A program made the position numbers and the translations under genes. This document shows, in pieces, positions 22,529 to 35,500 of a stretch of DNA of 64,000 nucleotides. Each line of letters opens with the position of its first letter. The stretch's first letter is position 1. Origin of the DNA: Rutidosis leptorrhynchoides (taxonomy: Eukaryota; Streptophyta; Magnoliopsida; Asterales; Asteraceae); assembly GCF_046630445.1 (NCBI RefSeq), contig NC_092336.1, forward strand, positions 502,339,001 to 502,403,000. The letters run 5' to 3'. The notes below the pieces were generated by a model. The model had not been told where the DNA came from. It saw nothing but the letters and a program-made list of their open reading frames with translations, and did not search any database.

Positions 22529-25500
22529 TGTAGTGACCCGAACTTTTCCATGTTTATATATATTAATTGAGATTGATATTTACATGATTAAATGTTTCCA
22601 ACATGTTAAGCAATCAAACTTGTTAAGACTTGATTAATTGAAATATGTTTCATATAGACAATTGACCACCCAAGTTGACCGGTGATTCACGAACGTTAAA
22701 ACTTGTAAAAACTATACAATGACATATATATGGTTATATATATAGTTAACATGTTTTTATTATAAGTATGTATCTCATTAGGTATTTTAACAATGAGTTA
22801 TATACATAAAAATGAGACTATTAATTTAAGAAACTCGAAAACGATATATATAACGATTATCGTTATAACAACGTCTTACTAGGTACATATGAATCATATT
22901 AAGATATTGATACACTTGGTTAATTATGTTAAATGATAAGTAAATATATTATTAAGTGTATTAACAATGAAATACATATGTAAAAATAAGACTACTAACT
23001 TAATGATTTCGAAACGAGACATATATGTAACGATTATCGTTGTAACGACATTTAACTGTATATACATCATACTAAGATATATTATATATCATAATATCAT
23101 GATAATATAATAATTTAACATCTCATTTGTTATAATAAACAATGGGTTAACAGCATTCAACAAGATCGTTAACCTAAAGGTTTCAAAACAACATTTACAT
23201 GTAACGACTAACGATGACTTAACGACTCAGTTAAAATGTATATACATGTAGTGTTTTAATATGTATTTATACACTTTTGAAAGACTTCAAGACACTTATC
23301 AAAATACTTATACTTAACAAAAATGCTTACAATTACATCCTCGTTCAGTTTCATCAACAATTCTACTCGTATGCACCCGTATTCGTACTCGTACAATACA
23401 CAGCTTTTAGATGTATGTACTATTGGTATATACACTCCAATGATTAGCTCTTAGCAGCCCATGTGAGTCAACTAACACATGTAGGAACCATCATTTGGCA
23501 ACTAGCATTAAATATCTCATAAAATTACAAAAATATGAGTAATCATTCATGACTTATTTACATGAAAACAAAATTACATATCCTTTATATCTAATCCATA
23601 CACCAACGACCAAAAACACCTACAAACACTTTCATTCTTCAATTTTCTTCATCTAATTGATCTATCTCAAGTTCTATCTTCAAGTTCTAAGTGTTCTTCA
23701 TATATTTTACAAGTTCTAGTTACATAAAATCAAGAATACTTTCAAGTTTGCTAGCTCACTTCCAATCTTGTAAGGTGATCATCCAACCTCAAGAAATCTT
23801 TGTTTCTTACAGTAGGTTATCATTCTAATACAAGGTAATAATCATATTCAAACTTTGGTTCAATTTCTATAACTATAATAATCTTATTTCAAGTGATGAT
23901 CTTACTTGAACTTGTTTTCGTGTCATGATTCTGCTTCAAGAACTTCGAGCCATCCAAGGATCCGTTGAAGCTAGATCCATTTTTTTCTTTTCCAGTAGGT
24001 TTATCCAAGGAACTTAAGGTAGTAATGATGTTCATAACATCATTCGATTCATACATATAAAGCTATCTTATTCGAAGGTTTAAACTTGTAATCACTAGAA
24101 CATAGTTTAGTTAATTCTAAACTTGTTCGCAAACAAAAGTTAATCCTTCTAACTTGACTTTTAAAATCAACTAAACACATGTTCTATATCTATATGATAT
24201 GCTAACTTAATGATTTAAAACCTGGAAACACGAAAAACACCGTAAAACCGGATTTACGCCGTCGTAGTAACACCGCGGGCTGTTTTGGGTTAGTTAATTA
24301 AAAACTATGATAAACTTTGATTTAAAATTTGTTATTCTGAGAAGATGATTTTTATTATGAACATGAAACTATATCCAAAAATTATGGTTAAACTCAAAGT
24401 GGAAGTATGTTTTCTAAAATGGTCATCTAGACGTCGTTCTTTCGACTGAAATGACTACCTTTACAAAAATGACTTGTAACTTATTTTTCCGACTATAAAC
24501 CTATACTTTTTCTGTTTAGATTCATAAAATAGAGTTCAATATGAAACCATGGCAATTGGATTCACTCAAAACGGATTTAAAATGAAGAAGTTATGGGTAA
24601 AACAAGATTGGATAATTTTTCTCATTTTAACTACGTGAAAATTGGTAACAAATCTATTCCAACCATAACTTAATCAACTTGTATTGTATATTATGTAATC
24701 TTGAGATACCATAGACACGTATACAATGTTTCGACCTATCATGTCGACACATCTATATATATTTCGGAACAACCATAGACACTCTATATGTGAATGTTGG
24801 AGTTAGCTATACAGGGTTGAGGTTGATTCCAAAATATATATAGTTTGAGTTGTGATCAATACTGAGATACGTATACACTGGGTCATGGATTGATTCAAGA
24901 TAATATTTATCGATTTATTTCTGTACATCTAATTGTGGACAACTAGTTGTAGGTTACTAACGAGGACAGCTGACTTAATAAACTTAAAACATCAAAATAT
25001 ATTAAAAGTATTGTAAATATATTTTGAACATACTTTGATATATATGTATATATTGTTATAGGTTCGTGAATCAACCAGTGGCCAAGTCTCACTTCCCGAC
25101 GAAGTAAAAATCTGTGAAAGTGAGTTATAGTCCCACTTTTAAAATCTAATATTTTTGGGATGAGAATACATACAGGTTTTATAAATGATTTACAAAATAG
25201 ACACAAGTACGTGAAACTACATTCTATGGTTGAATTATCGAAATCGAATATGCCCCTTTTTATTAAGTCTGGTAATCTAAGAATTAGGGAACAGACACCC
25301 TAATTGACGCGAATCCTAAAGATAGATCTATCGGGCCCAACAAGCCCCATCCAAAGTACCGGATGCTTTAGTACTTCGAAATTTATATCATATCCGAAGG
25401 GTGTCCCGGAATGATGGGGATATTCTTATATATGCATCTTGTTAATGTCGGTTACCAGGTGTTCACCATATGAATGATTTTTATCTCTATGTATGGGATG

Positions 25501-25952
25501 CGTATTGAAATATGAAATCTTGTGGTCTATTATTATGATTTGATATATATAGGTTAAACCTATAACTCACCAACATTTTTGTTGACGTTTTAAGCATGTT
25601 TATTCTCAGGTGATTATTAAGAGCTTCCGCTGTCACATACTTAAATAAGGACGAGATTTGGAGTCCATGCTTGTATGATATTGTGTAAAAACTGCATTCA
25701 AGAAACTTATTTTGTTGTAACATATTTGTATTGTAAACCATTATGTAATGGTCGTGTGTAAACAGGATATTTTAGATTATCATTATTTGATAATCTACGT
25801 AAAGCTTTTTAAACCTTTATTGATGAAATAAAGGTTATGGTTTGTTTTAAAATGAATGCAGTCTTTGAAAAACGTCTCATATAGAGGTCAAAACCTCGCA
25901 ACGAAATCAATTAATATGGAACGTTTTTAATCAATAAGAACGGGACATTTCA
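22529..25952 (+). repeat. 5' LTR of Gypsy element A
   Basis: 3424 bp, TGTAGTGACCC...GGGACATTTCA. AT-rich. It shares conserved blocks (around 25090-25175 and 25555-25620) with the LTRs of elements 1 and 3. Confidence 0.96.
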
Positions 25953-25954
25953 GT

Positions 25955-25966
25955 TGGTATCAGAGC
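25955..25966 (+). other. Primer binding site of element A, initiator-Met tRNA
   Basis: TGGTATCAGAGC, two bases after the LTR end at 25952. Confidence 0.95.
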
Positions 25967-26161
25967 GTTGGTCTTAGAGAACCAGAAAATTTGCATTAGT
26001 GTGTCTTATCGAGTTTGTTAGGATGCATTAGTGAGTCTGGACTTCGACCGTGTTTTCTTTAAAAATGATTGCTTAACATTTTTGTTAGAAACTATATATT
26101 TTTAACATATGAATATTATGTGATATATTAATCTCTTAACGTGTTTGACATTATGTGATAG

Positions 26162-26758
26162 ATGTCTACCTCTAGAACAAGTCCCATTGACTCACCTAAT
26201 AATAATGAAGAGTCAAATGTAAATTGGAATGATTCGTGGACTGATTCACAAGTTCCCGAAGAGGAACCGGAAGAAGAGTCGGAACCGGAAGAAGAATCGG
26301 AACCGGATGAAGAAATAGAACCGGTGGGGGAAAAAATAAAACGGTTAAGTAAAAGAAAATCCTCAACCAACCGACCAAGGTTAATTATGGTCAATGGTGT
26401 TTCCGCCAAGGAAGCAAAATATTGGGAGGATTACCAATTCTCCGATGAATCGGATTCCGAAGAGAATTCCGATGATGTTATAGAAATTACCCCAACTGAA
26501 TTTAAAAAGGCAAAAGAAAATAATAAGGGAAAGGGCATAAAAATAGAGAAATCTAATTCCAACCCCGATGAACTTTATATGTATCGTCAACCCCCGAAGT
26601 CCTTAAGTTGTAACAATGACCCGGGAACCTCTAAACCACCAGGTTTTTCTAAACCAATGTGGATAACGACGGCTCGTATTAGGGGAAAATCATATATCCC
26701 TAGAAACTTGGCAAAACGAACCAAAACCGAAGAAGAAGAAACAAGCGAGTCGGAATAA
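26162..26758 (+). CDS. Acidic accessory ORF in Gypsy element A, unknown function
   Basis: 198 residues from ATG, the first ORF after the PBS and leader. Residues about 30-60 are a run of Glu/Pro/Ser repeats (EEESEPEEESEPDEE), followed by a basic patch (KIKRLSKRKSS). A second acidic, Ser-rich block lies at about 90-105 (DESDSEENSDD), then a Lys-rich part (FKKAKENNKGKGIKIEKS). The C-terminus is basic and then acidic (NLAKRTKTEEEETSESE). No known domain, no membrane segment. The charge layout suggests a disordered nuclear protein, by inference. The frame has no lesion although gag-pol downstream has four. It could be a retrotransposon accessory protein or the captured N-terminal part of a host gene. 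Confidence 0.6.
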   Translation: MSTSRTSPIDSPNNNEESNVNWNDSWTDSQVPEEEPEEESEPEEESEPDEEIEPVGEKIKRLSKRKSSTNRPRLIMVNGVSAKEAKYWEDYQFSDESDSEENSDDVIEITPTEFKKAKENNKGKGIKIEKSNSNPDELYMYRQPPKSLSCNNDPGTSKPPGFSKPMWITTARIRGKSYIPRNLAKRTKTEEEETSESE

Positions 26759-26896
26759 GATAGTTGTATTCATGTGGTGTAATATATGTAATATAGTGTG
26801 CTTATGCTTTATGATATATGTAAAAATTGCTTGTATTAATAAGTATTTTTTTTTATGAATCTAACTCTTGTCTATTTTACAGTATAAAAACGCAAA

Positions 26897-27580
26897 ATGG
26901 ATAGACAACCCAATATTTTAAGAGACCTACCCGGAGACATGATTGATGAAATCTTGTCTAGAGTCGGTCAGAATTCCTCGGCACAACTATTTAAGGCGAG
27001 ATCAGTTTGTAAGACATTCGAAGAATGTTCCAAGAATGTCTTGGTTTATAAGAGACTTTCGTTTGAAAGATGGGGGATATCACATTGGGAAACCCATAAG
27101 TTACGATGTGTTTACTTTGACGCATATATTGCGGGGAACCCAAATGCTATTTTACGCAACGGGTTAAGAAATTATTTTGACTCAATGTATCCGAATATAG
27201 GACTTCATGATTTAGAAAAAGCGGCTAACATGCAACATAAAGAAGCATGCTATTCTTATGGGTTAGTAATGTTCACTTCTCACCAAAGTGAGAAAAAGAA
27301 CATCGGGCTACAGCTATTAAACAAAACGTTCCCACAAGTGACGGAGTCGGTAATTGGGGTAAGAAATGAGGTTTTTAGATTGTTACGGGACTGTTGGACA
27401 TTACGTAACCCTCGTCCCTTTGACGACGTTACAACACGCTGTCTTATCAACGGCCATAACGGTTATGTTGCACAAGACCAAGGATGGGAAGTAGTCCTAG
27501 TAAAACCAGAATGCATGACTTGTTTCTGGACGTATGAATTACGTGTCTTTATTGTCTTTGCTGAACGACTTGTGTACTAG
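26897..27580 (+). CDS. F-box protein encoded inside Gypsy element A
   Basis: 227 residues from ATG, intact. Residues about 6-50 form an F-box: ILRDLPGDMIDEILSRVG, then LFKARSVCKTFEECSKN and KRLSFERW. Such proteins bind SKP1 in SCF ubiquitin ligases and select substrates. The middle (ANMQHKEACYSYGLVMF, then GLQLLNKTF) looks like the Sel1-type repeat in the plant F-box group exemplified by Arabidopsis At1g67623/At2g35280. The C-terminus (about 190-227) is Cys/Trp-containing and shorter than I would expect. A T-rich tract and TTTTACAG sit 16 bases upstream, a possible splice acceptor that would bring a leader to this ORF. It lies between LTR and gag, in the same sense as the element, and so is carried as cargo. 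Host-gene capture is inferred, and its source is unknown. Confidence 0.82.
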   Translation: MDRQPNILRDLPGDMIDEILSRVGQNSSAQLFKARSVCKTFEECSKNVLVYKRLSFERWGISHWETHKLRCVYFDAYIAGNPNAILRNGLRNYFDSMYPNIGLHDLEKAANMQHKEACYSYGLVMFTSHQSEKKNIGLQLLNKTFPQVTESVIGVRNEVFRLLRDCWTLRNPRPFDDVTTRCLINGHNGYVAQDQGWEVVLVKPECMTCFWTYELRVFIVFAERLVY

Positions 27581-27770
27581 CTAGAATTATCTTCACAACT
27601 ATCTTGTATCAAAGTTATTGTGTGCTATATTTCATGCTTTATGTAAAATAAGCGGTATTGTAAGTTTGTAAAATATTGTATAAAAGTTTGAACGCGAAAT
27701 ATTATTATAATCAGTTTTTCATATAGAATTGTAGTAGTTGAATTGTATATTAGCTACTAAGTATGAACTT

Positions 27771-27784
27771 AACGGGTAGGTACT
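27771..27784 (+). other. Internal copy of element A's purine-tract sequence, hairpin
   Basis: AACGGGTAGGTACT, identical for all 14 bases to the junction of tract and 3' LTR at 32512-32525. Here it continues to form a perfect hairpin, CGGGTAG-GTA-CTACCCG (27773-27789). It lies between the F-box gene and gag. It may be a second plus-strand primer site or the scar of an older 3' end. Confidence 0.6.
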
Positions 27785-27921
27785 ACCCGAATTTAAACTT
27801 ATAAAATGCTAATATGAAGAAAAAGCTTTTATAAATGAGTTCATATTATGCTACGAAATACTATTAACTACTCTTAATATTCTGTATGATTAACTTGTTC
27901 CATTTGACTATTTTGAAGGAA

Positions 27922-30900
27922 ATGGCACCGACTACTTGACACACCGTGAATATGAATGAAGAGGAATTCCGTACTTTTCTAGCTTCAAACATAGCCGCAG
28001 TACAGGCTGCGCTACATACCAACAATAACCTTGGATCTAGCAGTACAGGAAATCGTGTAGGATGCACCTACAAAGAATTCACTGCCTGCAAACCTTTGGA
28101 ATTTGATGGAACCGAAGGACCGATCGGATTGAAACGGTGGACCGAGAAGGTTGAATCGGTGTTTGCCATAAGTAAGTGTACTGAAGAGGACAAAGTGAAG
28201 TACGCTACGCATACCTTCACAGGTTCTGCGTTAACATGGTGGAATACCTATCTAGAGCAAGTGGGACAAGACGATGCGTACGCACTACCGTGGTCAGCAT
28301 TCAAGCACTTGATGAATGAGAAGTACCGTCCCAGAACCGAGGTCAATAAGCTCAAGACAGAACTTAGAGGGTTACGAACCTAAGGATTTGATATTACCAC
28401 GTACGAAAGACGATTCACAGAATTGTGCCTATTGTGTCCGGGAGCATTCGAAGATGAGGAAGAGAAGATCGACGCGTTTGTGAAAGGATTACCGGAAAGA
28501 ATCCAAGAAGATATAAGTTCACACGAGCCCGCCTCCATACAACAGGCATGTAGAATGGCTCACAAACTAGTGAACCAGATTGAAGAAAGAATTAAAGAAC
28601 AGACTGCTGAAGAGGCCAATGTGAAGCAAGTCAAAAGAAAGTGGGAGGAAAACGGTGATAAGAATCACCAATACAACAACAACAGCAATTATAACAATAA
28701 TCGCAACAACTATCCTAACAATCGCAACATCAATCGCAACTACAACAAACGGCCCAACAACAACAACAACAACAACAACAGCAACCACAACAATCATCTT
28801 AACAACAATAATAACCGCAACAACAACAACAATCAAAAGCAGCTATGCCAAAGGTGTGAAAAGTATCACTCGGGGTTCTGCACCAAATTTTGCAACAAGT
28901 GTAAAAGAAATGGTCATAGCGCGGCGAAGTGTGAGATTTACGGACCAGGGGTTAATAGAACGAAAGGAACAAATGGTGTCGGAACGAGTAATGGTGGAGC
29001 AAGTAGTGTCGGAGCAAGTTATGCCAATGTAGTTTGTTATAAATGTGGAAAACCGGGCCACATTATTAGAAATTGCCCGAACCAGGAGAACACGAATGGA
29101 CAAGGCCGCGGAAGAGTTTTCAATATTAATGCGGCAGAGGCACAGGAAGACCCGGAGCTTGTTACGGGTACGTTTCTTATTGACAATAAATCTGCTTACG
29201 TTTTATTTGATTCGGGTGCGGATAGAAGCTATATGAGTAGAGATTTTTGTGCTAAATTAAGTTATCCATTGACGCCTTTGGATAGTAAATTTTTACTCGA
29301 ATTAGCAAATGGTAAATTAATTTCAGCAGATAATATATGTCGGAATCGAGAAATTAAACTGGTTAGCGAAACATTTAAGATTGATTTGATACCAGTAGAG
29401 TTAGGGAGTTTTGATGTGATAATCGGTATGGACTGGTTGAAAGAAGTGAAAGCAGAGATCGTTTGTTACAAAAATGCAATTCGCATTATACGAGAAAAAG
29501 GAAAACCCTTAATGGTGTACGGAGAAAAGGGCAACACGAAGCTACATCTTATTAGTAATTTGAAGGCACAAAAACTAATAAGAAAAGGTTGCTATGCTGT
29601 TCTAGCACACGTCGAGAAAGTACAAACTGAAGAAAAGAGCATCAATGATGTTCCCATTGCAAAAGAATTTCCCGATGTATTTCCGAAAGAATTACCGGGA
29701 TTACCCCCACATCGATCCGTTGAATTTCAAATAGATCTTGTACCAGGAGCTGCACCAATAGCTCGTGCTCCTTACAGACTCGCACCCAGCGAGATGAAAG
29801 AACTACAAAGCCAATTACAAGAACTTTTAGAGCGTGGTTTCATTCGACCAAGCACATCACCGTGGGGAGCTCCTGTTTTGTTTGTCAAGAAGAAAGATGG
29901 TACATTCAGGTTGTGTATCGACTACCGAGAGTTGAACAAACTTACCATCAAGAACCGCTACCCACTACCAAGAATCGACGACTTATTTGATCAACTACAA
30001 GGCTCGTCTGTTTATTCAAAGATTGACTTACGTTCCGGGTATCATCAAATGCGGGTGAAAGAAGATGATATTCCAAAGACTGCTTTCAGAACATGTTACG
30101 TTCATTACGAGTTTATGGTCATGCCGTTTGGTTTAACTAATGCACCAGCTGTGTTCATGGACCTTATGAACCGAGTGTGTGGACCATACCTTGACAAGTT
30201 TGTCATTGTTTTCATTGATGACATACTTATTTACTCAAAGAATGACCAAGAACACGGTGAACATTTGAGAAAGGTGTTAGATGTATTGAGGAAGGAAGAA
30301 TTGTACGCTAAGTTTTCAAAGTGTGCATTTTGGTTGGAAGAAGTTCAATTCCTCGGTCACATAGTGAACAAAGAAGGTATTAAGGTGGATCCGGCAAAGA
30401 TAGAAACTGTTGAAAAGTGGGAAACCCCGAAAACTCCGAAACACATACGCCAGTTTTTAGGACTAGCTGGTTACTACAGAAGGTTCATCCAAGATTTTTC
30501 CAGAATAGCAAAACCCTTGACTGCATTAACGCATAAAGGGAAGAAATTTGAATGGAATGATGAACAAGAGAAAGCGTTTCAGTTATTGAAGAAAAAGCTA
30601 ACTACGGCACCTATATTGTCATTGCCTGAAGGGAATGATGATTTTGTGATTTATTGTGACGCATCAAAGCAAGGTCTCGGTTGTGTATTAATTCAACGAA
30701 CGAAGGTGATTGCTTATGCGTCTAGACAATTGAAGATTCACGAACAAAATTATACGACGCATGATTTGGAATTAGGAGCGGTTGTTTTTGCATTAAAGAC
30801 TTGGAGGCACTACTTATATGGGGTCAAAAGTATTATATATACCGACCACAAAAGTCTTCAACACATATTTAATCAGAAACAACTGAATATGAGGCAGCGT

Positions 30901-32489
30901 AGGTGGATTGAATTGTTGAATGATTACGACTTTGAGATTCGTTGTGGAAGGCAAATGTGGTAGCCGATGCCTTGAGCAGGAAGGACAGAGAACCCATTCG
31001 AGTAAAATCTATGAATATAATGATTCATAATAACCTTACTACTCAAATAAAGGAGGCGCAACAAGGAGTTTTAAAAGAGGGAAATTTAAAGGATGAAATA
31101 CCCAAAGGATCGGAGAAGCATCTTAATATTCAGGAAGACGGAACCCGGTATAGGGCTGAAAGGATTTGGGTACCAAAATTTGGAGATATGAGAGAAATGG
31201 TACTTAGAGAAGCTCATAAAACCAGATACTCAATACATCCTGGAACGGGGAAGATGTACAAGGATCTCAAGAAACATTTTTGGTGGCCGGGTATGAAAGT
31301 CGATGTTGCTAAATACGTAGGAGAATGTTTGACGTGTTCTAAGGTCAAAGCTGAGCATCAGAAACCATCAGGTCTACTTCAACAACCCGAAATCCCGGAA
31401 TGGAAATGGGAAAACATTACCATGGATTTCATCACTAAATTGCCAAGGACTGCAAGTGGTTTTGATACTATTTGGGTAATAGTTGATCATCTCACCAAAT
31501 CAGCACACTTCCTGCCAATAAGAGAAGATGACAAGATGGAGAAGTTAGCACGAATGTATTTGAAGGAAGTCATCTCCAGACATGGAATACCAATCTCTAT
31601 TATCTCTGATAGGGATGGCAGATTTATTTCAAGATTCTGGCAGACATTACAGCAAGCATTAGGAACTCGTCTAGACATGAGTACTGCCTATCATCCATAA
31701 ACTAATGGGCAGAGCGAAAGGACGATACAAACGCTTGAAGACATGCTACGAGCATGTGTTATTGATTTCGGAAACAGTTGGGATCGACATCTACCGTTAG
31801 CAGAATTTTTCTACAACAACAGCTACCATTCAAGCATTGAGATGGCGCCGTTTGAAGCACTTTATGGTAGAAAGTGCAGGTCTCCGATTTGTTGGAGTGA
31901 AGTGGGGGATAGACAGATTACGGGTCCGGAGATTATACAAGAAACTACCGATAAGATCATCCAAATTCAACAACGGTTGAAAACCGCCCAAAGTCGACAA
32001 AAGAGCTACGCTGACATTAAAAGAAAAGATATAGAATTTGAAATTGGAGAGATGGTCATGCTTAAAGTTGCACCTTGGAAAGGCGTTGTTCGATTTGGTA
32101 AACGAGGGAAATTAAATCCAAGGTATATTGGACCATTCAAGATTATTGATCGTGTCGGACCAGTAGCTTACCGACTTGAGTTACCTCAACAACTCGTGAC
32201 TGTACATAACACTTTCCACGTCTCGAATTTGAAGAAATGTTTTGCTAAAGAAGATCTCACTATTCCGTTAGATGAAATCCAAATCAACGAAAAACTTCAA
32301 TTCATCGAAGAACCCGTCGAAATAATGGATCGTGAGGTTAAAAGACTTAAGCAAAACAAGATACCAATTGTTAAGGTTCGATGGAATGCTCGTAGAGGAC
32401 CCGAGTTCACCTGGGAGCGTGAAGATCAGATGAAAAAGAAATACCCGCATCTATTTCCAGAATATTCGTCAACACCTTCAACAGCTTAA
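27922..32489 (+). pseudogene. Gag-Pol polyprotein of element A, four disabling lesions
   Basis: Order as in Tekay-type chromoviruses. Gag has a poly-Asn tract from (AAC)n at about 28670-28830 and two CCHC knuckles ([14 protein letters not shown] and [14 protein letters not shown]). Then come protease ([12 protein letters not shown]), RT ([10 protein letters not shown]), RNase H ([13 protein letters not shown]), integrase (HHCC zinc domain around 31210-31360, [21 protein letters not shown]) and a C-terminal chromodomain-like part ([18 protein letters not shown]). Lesions: TGA at 27937-27939 (codon 6), TAA at 28381-28383, a short deletion near 30945 causing a frame change, and TAA at 31698-31700. 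All three stops fit C-to-T change in a CAA or CGA codon. It cannot now make a full polyprotein. Confidence 0.93.
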
Positions 32490-32498
32490 AATTTCGGG

Positions 32499-32524
32499 AC
32501 GAAATTTATTTAACGGGTAGGTAC
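32499..32524 (+). other. Polypurine tract region of element A
   Basis: Between the gag-pol stop and the 3' LTR at 32525: gggacgaaa, a T-rich link and aacgggtaggtac immediately before TGTAGTGACCC. The tract is weakly purine-rich but is in the correct position. Confidence 0.7.
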
Positions 32525-35500
32525 TGTAGTGACCCGAACTTTTCCATGTTTATATATATTAATTGAGATTGATATTTACATGATTAAATGTTTCCAACAT
32601 GTTAAGCAATCAAACTTGTTAAGACTTGATTAATTGAAATATGTTTCATATAGACAATTGACCACCCAAGTTGACCGGTGATTCACGAACGTTAAAACTT
32701 GTAAAAACTATACAATGACATATATATGGTTATATATATAGTTAACATGTTTTTATTATAAGTATGTATCTCATTAGGTATTTTAACAATGAGTTATATA
32801 CATAAAAATGAGACTATTAATTTAAGAAACTCGAAAACGATATATATAACGATTATCGTTATAACAACGTCTTACTAGGTACATATGAATCATATTAAGA
32901 TATTGATACACTTGGTTAATTATGTTAAATGATAAGTAAATATATTATTAAGTGTATTAACAATGAAATACATATGTAAAAATAAGACTACTAACTTAAT
33001 GATTTCGAAACGAGACATATATGTAACGATTATCGTTGTAACGACATTTAACTGTATATACATCATACTAAGATATATTATATATCATAATATCATGATA
33101 ATATAATAATTTAACATCTCATTTGTTATAATAAACAATGGGTTAACAGCATTCAACAAGATCGTTAACCTAAAGGTTTCAAAACAACATTTACATGTAA
33201 CGACTAACGATGACTTAACGACTCAGTTAAAATGTATATACATGTAGTGTTTTAATATGTATTTATACACTTTTGAAAGACTTCAAGACACTTATCAAAA
33301 TACTTATACTTAACAAAAATGCTTACAATTACATCCTCGTTCAGTTTCATCAACAATTCTACTCGTATGCACCCGTATTCGTACTCGTACAATACACAGC
33401 TTTTAGATGTATGTACTATTGGTATATACACTCCAATGATTAGCTCTTAGCAGCCCATGTGAGTCAACTAACACATGTGGGAACCATCATTTGGCAACTA
33501 GCATTAAATATCTCATAAAATTACAAAAATATGAGTAATCATTCATGACTTATTTACATGAAAACAAAATTACATATCCTTTATATCTAATCCATACACC
33601 AACGACCAAAAACACCTACAAACACTTTCATTCTTCAATTTTCTTCATCTAATTGATCTATCTCAAGTTCTATCTTCAAGTTCTAAGTGTTCTTCATATA
33701 TTTTACAAGTTCTAGTTACATAAAATCAAGAATACTTTCAAGTTTGCTAGCTCACTTCCAATCTTGTAAGGTGATCATCCAACCTCAAGAAATCTTTGTT
33801 TCTTACAGTAGGTTATCATTCTAATACAAGGTAATAATCATATTCAAACTTTGGTTCAATTTCTATAACTATAATAATCTTATTTCAAGTGATGATCTTA
33901 CTTGAACTTGTTTTCGTGTCATGATTCTGCTTCAAGAACTTCGAGCCATCCAAGGATCCGTTGAAGCTAGATCCATTTTTTTCTTTTCCAGTAGGTTTAT
34001 CCAAGGAACTTAAGGTAGTAATGATGTTCATAACATCATTCGATTCATACATATAAAGCTATCTTATTCGAAGGTTTAAACTTGTAATCACTAGAACATA
34101 GTTTAGTTAATTCTAAACTTGTTCGCAAACAAAAGTTAATCCTTCTAACTTGACTTTTAAAATCAACTAAACACATGTTCTATATCTATATGATATGCTA
34201 ACTTAATGATTTAAAACCTGGAAACACGAAAAACACCGTAAAACCGGATTTACGCCGTCGTAGTAACACCGCGGGCTGTTTTGGGTTAGTTAATTAAAAA
34301 CTATGATAAACTTTGATTTAAAATTTGTTATTCTGAGAAGATGATTTTTATTATGAACATGAAACTATATCCAAAAATTATGGTTAAACTCAAAGTGGAA
34401 GTATGTTTTCTAAAATGGTCATCTAGACGTCGTTCTTTCGACTGAAATGACTACCTTTACAAAAATGACTTGTAACTTATTTTTCCGACTATAAACCTAT
34501 ACTTTTTCTGTTTAGATTCATAAAATAGAGTTCAATATGAAACCATGGCAATTGGATTCACTCAAAACGGATTTAAAATGAAGAAGTTATGGGTAAAACA
34601 AGATTGGATAATTTTTCTCATTTTAGCTACGTGAAAATTGGTAACAAATCTATTCCAACCATAACTTAATCAACTTGTATTGTATATTATGTAATCTTGA
34701 GATACCATAGACACGTATACAATGTTTCGACCTATCATGTCGACACATCTATATATATTTCGGAACAACCATAGACACTCTATATGTGAATGTTGGAGTT
34801 AGCTATACAGGGTTGAGGTTGATTCCAAAATATATATAGTTTGAGTTGTGATCAATACTGAGATACGTATACACTGGGTCGTGGATTGATTCAAGATAAT
34901 ATTTATCGATTTATTTCTGTACATCTAATTGTGGACCACTAGTTGTAGGTTACTAACGAGGACAGCTGACTTAATAAACTTAAAACATCAAAATATATTA
35001 AAAGTATTGTAAATATATTTTGAACATACTTTGATATATATGTATATATTGTTATAGGTTCGTGAATCAACCAGTGGCCAAGTCTCACTTCCCGACGAAG
35101 TAAAAATCTGTGAAAGTGAGTTATAGTCCCACTTTTAAAATCTAATATTTTTGGGATGAGAATACATGCAAGTTTTATAAATGATTTACAAAATAGACAC
35201 AAGTACGTGAAACTACATTCTATGGTTGAATTATCGAAATCAAATATGCCCCTTTTTATTAAGTATGGTAATCTAAGAATTAGGGAACAGACACCCTAAT
35301 TGACGCGAATCCTAAAGATAGATCTATCGGGCCCAACAAGCCCCATCCAAAGTACTGGATGCTTTAGTACTTCGAAATTTATATCATATCCGAAGGGTGT
35401 CCCGGAATGATGGGGATATTCTTATATATGCATCTTGTTAATGTCGGTTACCAGGTGTTCACCATATGAATGATTTTTATCTCTATGTATGGGATGCGTA

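Noticed and set aside
24943..25741. Paired ORFs present twice (also at 34939-35737)
   Set aside because: They are duplicated because they lie in the two LTRs of element A. LTRs are non-coding and the frames start in AT-rich sequence.
28567..28836. Hydrophobic valine-rich minus-strand frame that looks like a membrane protein
   Set aside because: It is the antisense reading of the (AAC)n poly-Asn tract in the Gag of element A.
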